Assembly: GCA_018303925.1 (NCBI GenBank)
Contig: JAGVXF010000007.1
Location: 120,775 to 157,439, forward strand
Source: Candidatus Pacearchaeota archaeon
GTDB taxonomy: Archaea; Nanobdellota; Nanobdellia; Pacearchaeales; GW2011-AR1
Direction of reading: 5' to 3'
DNA: 36,665 nt
The first letter of the stretch is position 1. Each line of letters starts with the position of its first letter. Made by a program: the position numbers and the translations under genes. Shown piece after piece: positions 34,857-36,665 of the stretch. Below the pieces are notes generated by a model. It made no database searches. It was given only the letters and a program-made list of their open reading frames with translations, and was not told the DNA's origin.

Positions 34857-35039
34857 AACATCACTGAAAATTTTTGAAAATTTTTCCTTTGCGTTTTTCA
34901 GGGATTCTTTTCCCTTTTTTGTTAATTCGTAAATAACTGCTTTTCCTTTCTTTTCTTCTTTGATAAATCCTTCATTCTTTAGAGATTTTAATTTAGGATA
35001 AACCGTTCCAGTTTCAACTAAAAAAATAGTTAAAGACAT
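34851..35039 (-). pseudogene. Truncated PadR-like winged-helix regulator
   Basis: GTVYPKLKSLKNEGFIKEEKKGKAVIYELTKKGKE matches the recognition-helix/wing half of PadR; N-terminal helices absent, stop codon 8 codons upstream of the ATG. Confidence 0.6.
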
Positions 35040-35211
35040 GAAAGAAGGAATAAAAAGAATTCATAAGTATTCTTTTGTCCTTGAAAGTGAAAGAGTAAAA
35101 AAAGTTTATGGCTGGTCTGGAAGCAATATCGGAAAGATTTTAATTTTAGGTAAAGAATTTTCACCTGACAGATTGAATTTAATCTTTGTAAATGAAGATT
35201 TGGGGTTTTAA
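35038..35211 (+). CDS. Small hypothetical protein (57 aa)
   Basis: ATG to TAA frame not in track: MKEGIKRIHKYSFVLESERVKKVYGWSGSNIGKILILGKEFSPDRLNLIFVNEDLGF. Confidence 0.45.
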   Translation: MKEGIKRIHKYSFVLESERVKKVYGWSGSNIGKILILGKEFSPDRLNLIFVNEDLGF

Positions 35212-36383
35212 TATTTCATAATATAATTAATTTCATCGCTGTCAAGTTTAAGCTGTTTTTGAACTGTCGGATTTTTTAATATATTTTTTATTTCGTGCCA
35301 TTCTTTTAAAATTCTTTTTTGTCCGACATGAGTCACTCTTGAATATTTTTCGGCGATAGTTTTTTTCTTTGCGTGTTTTTGATTGTTTAACCATATCTTT
35401 AGGATTCTTTCAGGCTTTCCATATTTATAGAACCCTTTTTTTTCTCTTTCCCCTTTTGCTTCCGAAATTCCGTAACTTAAAAAGGCGTTTTCGTAAACAA
35501 GAAATCTCCAATATTGCTGCTTGTATATTCTGCCTTTGAAAATATCCGCCTTCCCGAGCCTTTCGTATGCTTTCACAAGCTCGGTTCCAGAATAAACTTT
35601 AGGGATATTCTCCTCAATCCATAAGATTATCTCGTCAAGGGGCATGTCTGTTTTGTCAAATGCAGCAAGCATTTCAACGGACGCTTTGTCCTGAAAAATG
35701 TGGCGTAAAATCTTGAAGATGTCAGTTTTTTTGTTCCTTTCATCCACTTCTACAGGTTCTGAGTCACCGAGTTTTGAGGCCGCTTCAAGATCATTTATTG
35801 CACTTCTTAAGTCTCCGTTTGATTTTATTGAAATTTTATTTAGAAGTTCAGGATTTGCTTTTATTTTTTCTTTTTTTAATATTTCATTCAAAACTCTTTT
35901 TATTCCCGCAGGAGAAATTTCTTTTAACTCAACAATTTCACATTTTTTTCTAAGGGGGGAAAGTTTCTGGCTCCAGACATCATTTGCTGTGCATATTATC
36001 GGATATTTTGATTCGTCAATCAGCGAGATGAGTTCACTTATCCCGCCCCGGTCTGTTCCAGAAATTCCATCAATTTCGTCGACTAAAATTATTTTTCCCA
36101 TTTCAAAAAGAGATTTTTGTTCAAGGACTGGCTTTAGCTTTTCATTCATGGAGGCTTTGTTCCTTAAGTCAGAAGCGTTAAGTTCGAAAATTTCAAGATT
36201 AAGGTCCAGGGTAAATGCATAGACAAGGGTTGTTTTTCCGACTCCGGCAGGTCCATTCAGAATAAGGCTCTTTTTTTTGTCCGGAAATTTTTTCAGGTAA
36301 GTTTCTATTTTTTCAACAGCAAGCTCCTGCTCAATAACTTCAGAAACTTTCTTTGGTCTGTAAGTTTCACTCCAGTTTTTCAT
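35208..36383 (-). CDS. rfcL: Replication factor C large subunit
   Basis: 391 aa; WSETYRPKKVSEVI, LNGPAGVGKTTLVYA, ELNASDLRNK, ILVDEIDGISGTDRGG, SNGDLRSAINDLE. Confidence 0.95.
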   Translation of the reverse strand: MKNWSETYRPKKVSEVIEQELAVEKIETYLKKFPDKKKSLILNGPAGVGKTTLVYAFTLDLNLEIFELNASDLRNKASMNEKLKPVLEQKSLFEMGKIILVDEIDGISGTDRGGISELISLIDESKYPIICTANDVWSQKLSPLRKKCEIVELKEISPAGIKRVLNEILKKEKIKANPELLNKISIKSNGDLRSAINDLEAASKLGDSEPVEVDERNKKTDIFKILRHIFQDKASVEMLAAFDKTDMPLDEIILWIEENIPKVYSGTELVKAYERLGKADIFKGRIYKQQYWRFLVYENAFLSYGISEAKGEREKKGFYKYGKPERILKIWLNNQKHAKKKTIAEKYSRVTHVGQKRILKEWHEIKNILKNPTVQKQLKLDSDEINYIMKY

Positions 36384-36406
36384 TTTATTCCAATATCCTT
36401 TTTGAA

Positions 36407-36664
36407 TTATTCATATACCCCTTTCCAATTGTGAAGGTCATAATTTTCTTTTTCAAATTTTTGATACTCAATTATGAATTTTTCCTTTTCCGCCTTCATG
36501 TTTTCTTCATCAATACATAGAATTATTTTTTGGTACAAATTATCCAGTTTTCCTTCGGGAAGAGGTTTTAACCCCCCGGATTTTTTTTCTAAATTTGTCA
36601 TGTTCACTTTCCAAGCCCGGCCAGGATACCCTTCCAGGGCACAAGAATCCCGACACTTTTCAAT
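36407..36664 (-). CDS. Hypothetical protein, N-terminus outside window
   Basis: Frame stays open past the annotated GTG to the window edge: IEKCRDSCALEGYPGRAWKVNMTNLEKKSGGLKPLPEGK... Confidence 0.65.
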   Translation of the reverse strand: MEKCRDSCALEGYPGRAWKVNMTNLEKKSGGLKPLPEGKLDNLYQKIILCIDEENMKAEKEKFIIEYQKFEKENYDLHNWKGVYE

Positions 36665-36665
36665 T

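Noticed and set aside
36600-36665. tRNA-like string (TTGGAAA, like a Ser anticodon loop) on the minus strand at the window end
   Set aside because: Anticodon stem cannot pair and no T arm follows; the segment reads better as protein (CRDSCALEGYPGRAWK).
1-36665. CRISPR array, transposon or prophage
   Set aside because: No regularly spaced repeats, transposase, integrase or phage structural genes were seen.

Overview
Gene-dense, AT-rich archaeal chromosomal window; gene content suggests a DPANN-type genome (Woese-/Pacearchaeota-like), by inference only. Information-processing genes recognised: partial RNase P Pop5-like protein, IleRS, diphthine synthase, D-aminoacyl-tRNA deacylase, two TFS-like zinc-ribbon proteins, NOL1/NOP2/Sun RNA m5C methyltransferase, family-B DNA polymerase, FEN-1, Trm5-like methyltransferase, HerA-like ATPase and RFC large subunit. 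There is a compact operon with two tandem CDC48 AAA+ ATPases, Hsp20, HIT and a Zn/AbrB-like regulator. One tRNA-Lys(CTT) gene carries a 59-nt intron with a fully formed bulge-helix-bulge (BHB). No CRISPR array, transposase, rRNA or prophage module was seen. Main points for follow-up: (1) an autoinhibited-type Fic protein coupled by ATGA overlaps between an RNA m5C methyltransferase and a possible PUA-like protein; (2) PolB with an intact catalytic core but non-canonical nucleotide-pocket motifs (SLYPS to SMHTS, NSxYG to ASAHG); (3) the double-CDC48 operon with a palindrome over the first start codon; (4) a partial tRNA-Lys copy and hairpin cluster just upstream of the intron-containing tRNA; (5) several decaying genes (Tag glycosylase, SemiSWEET with one TGA, others) among intact neighbours; (6) repeated convergent gene pairs sharing their stop codons.
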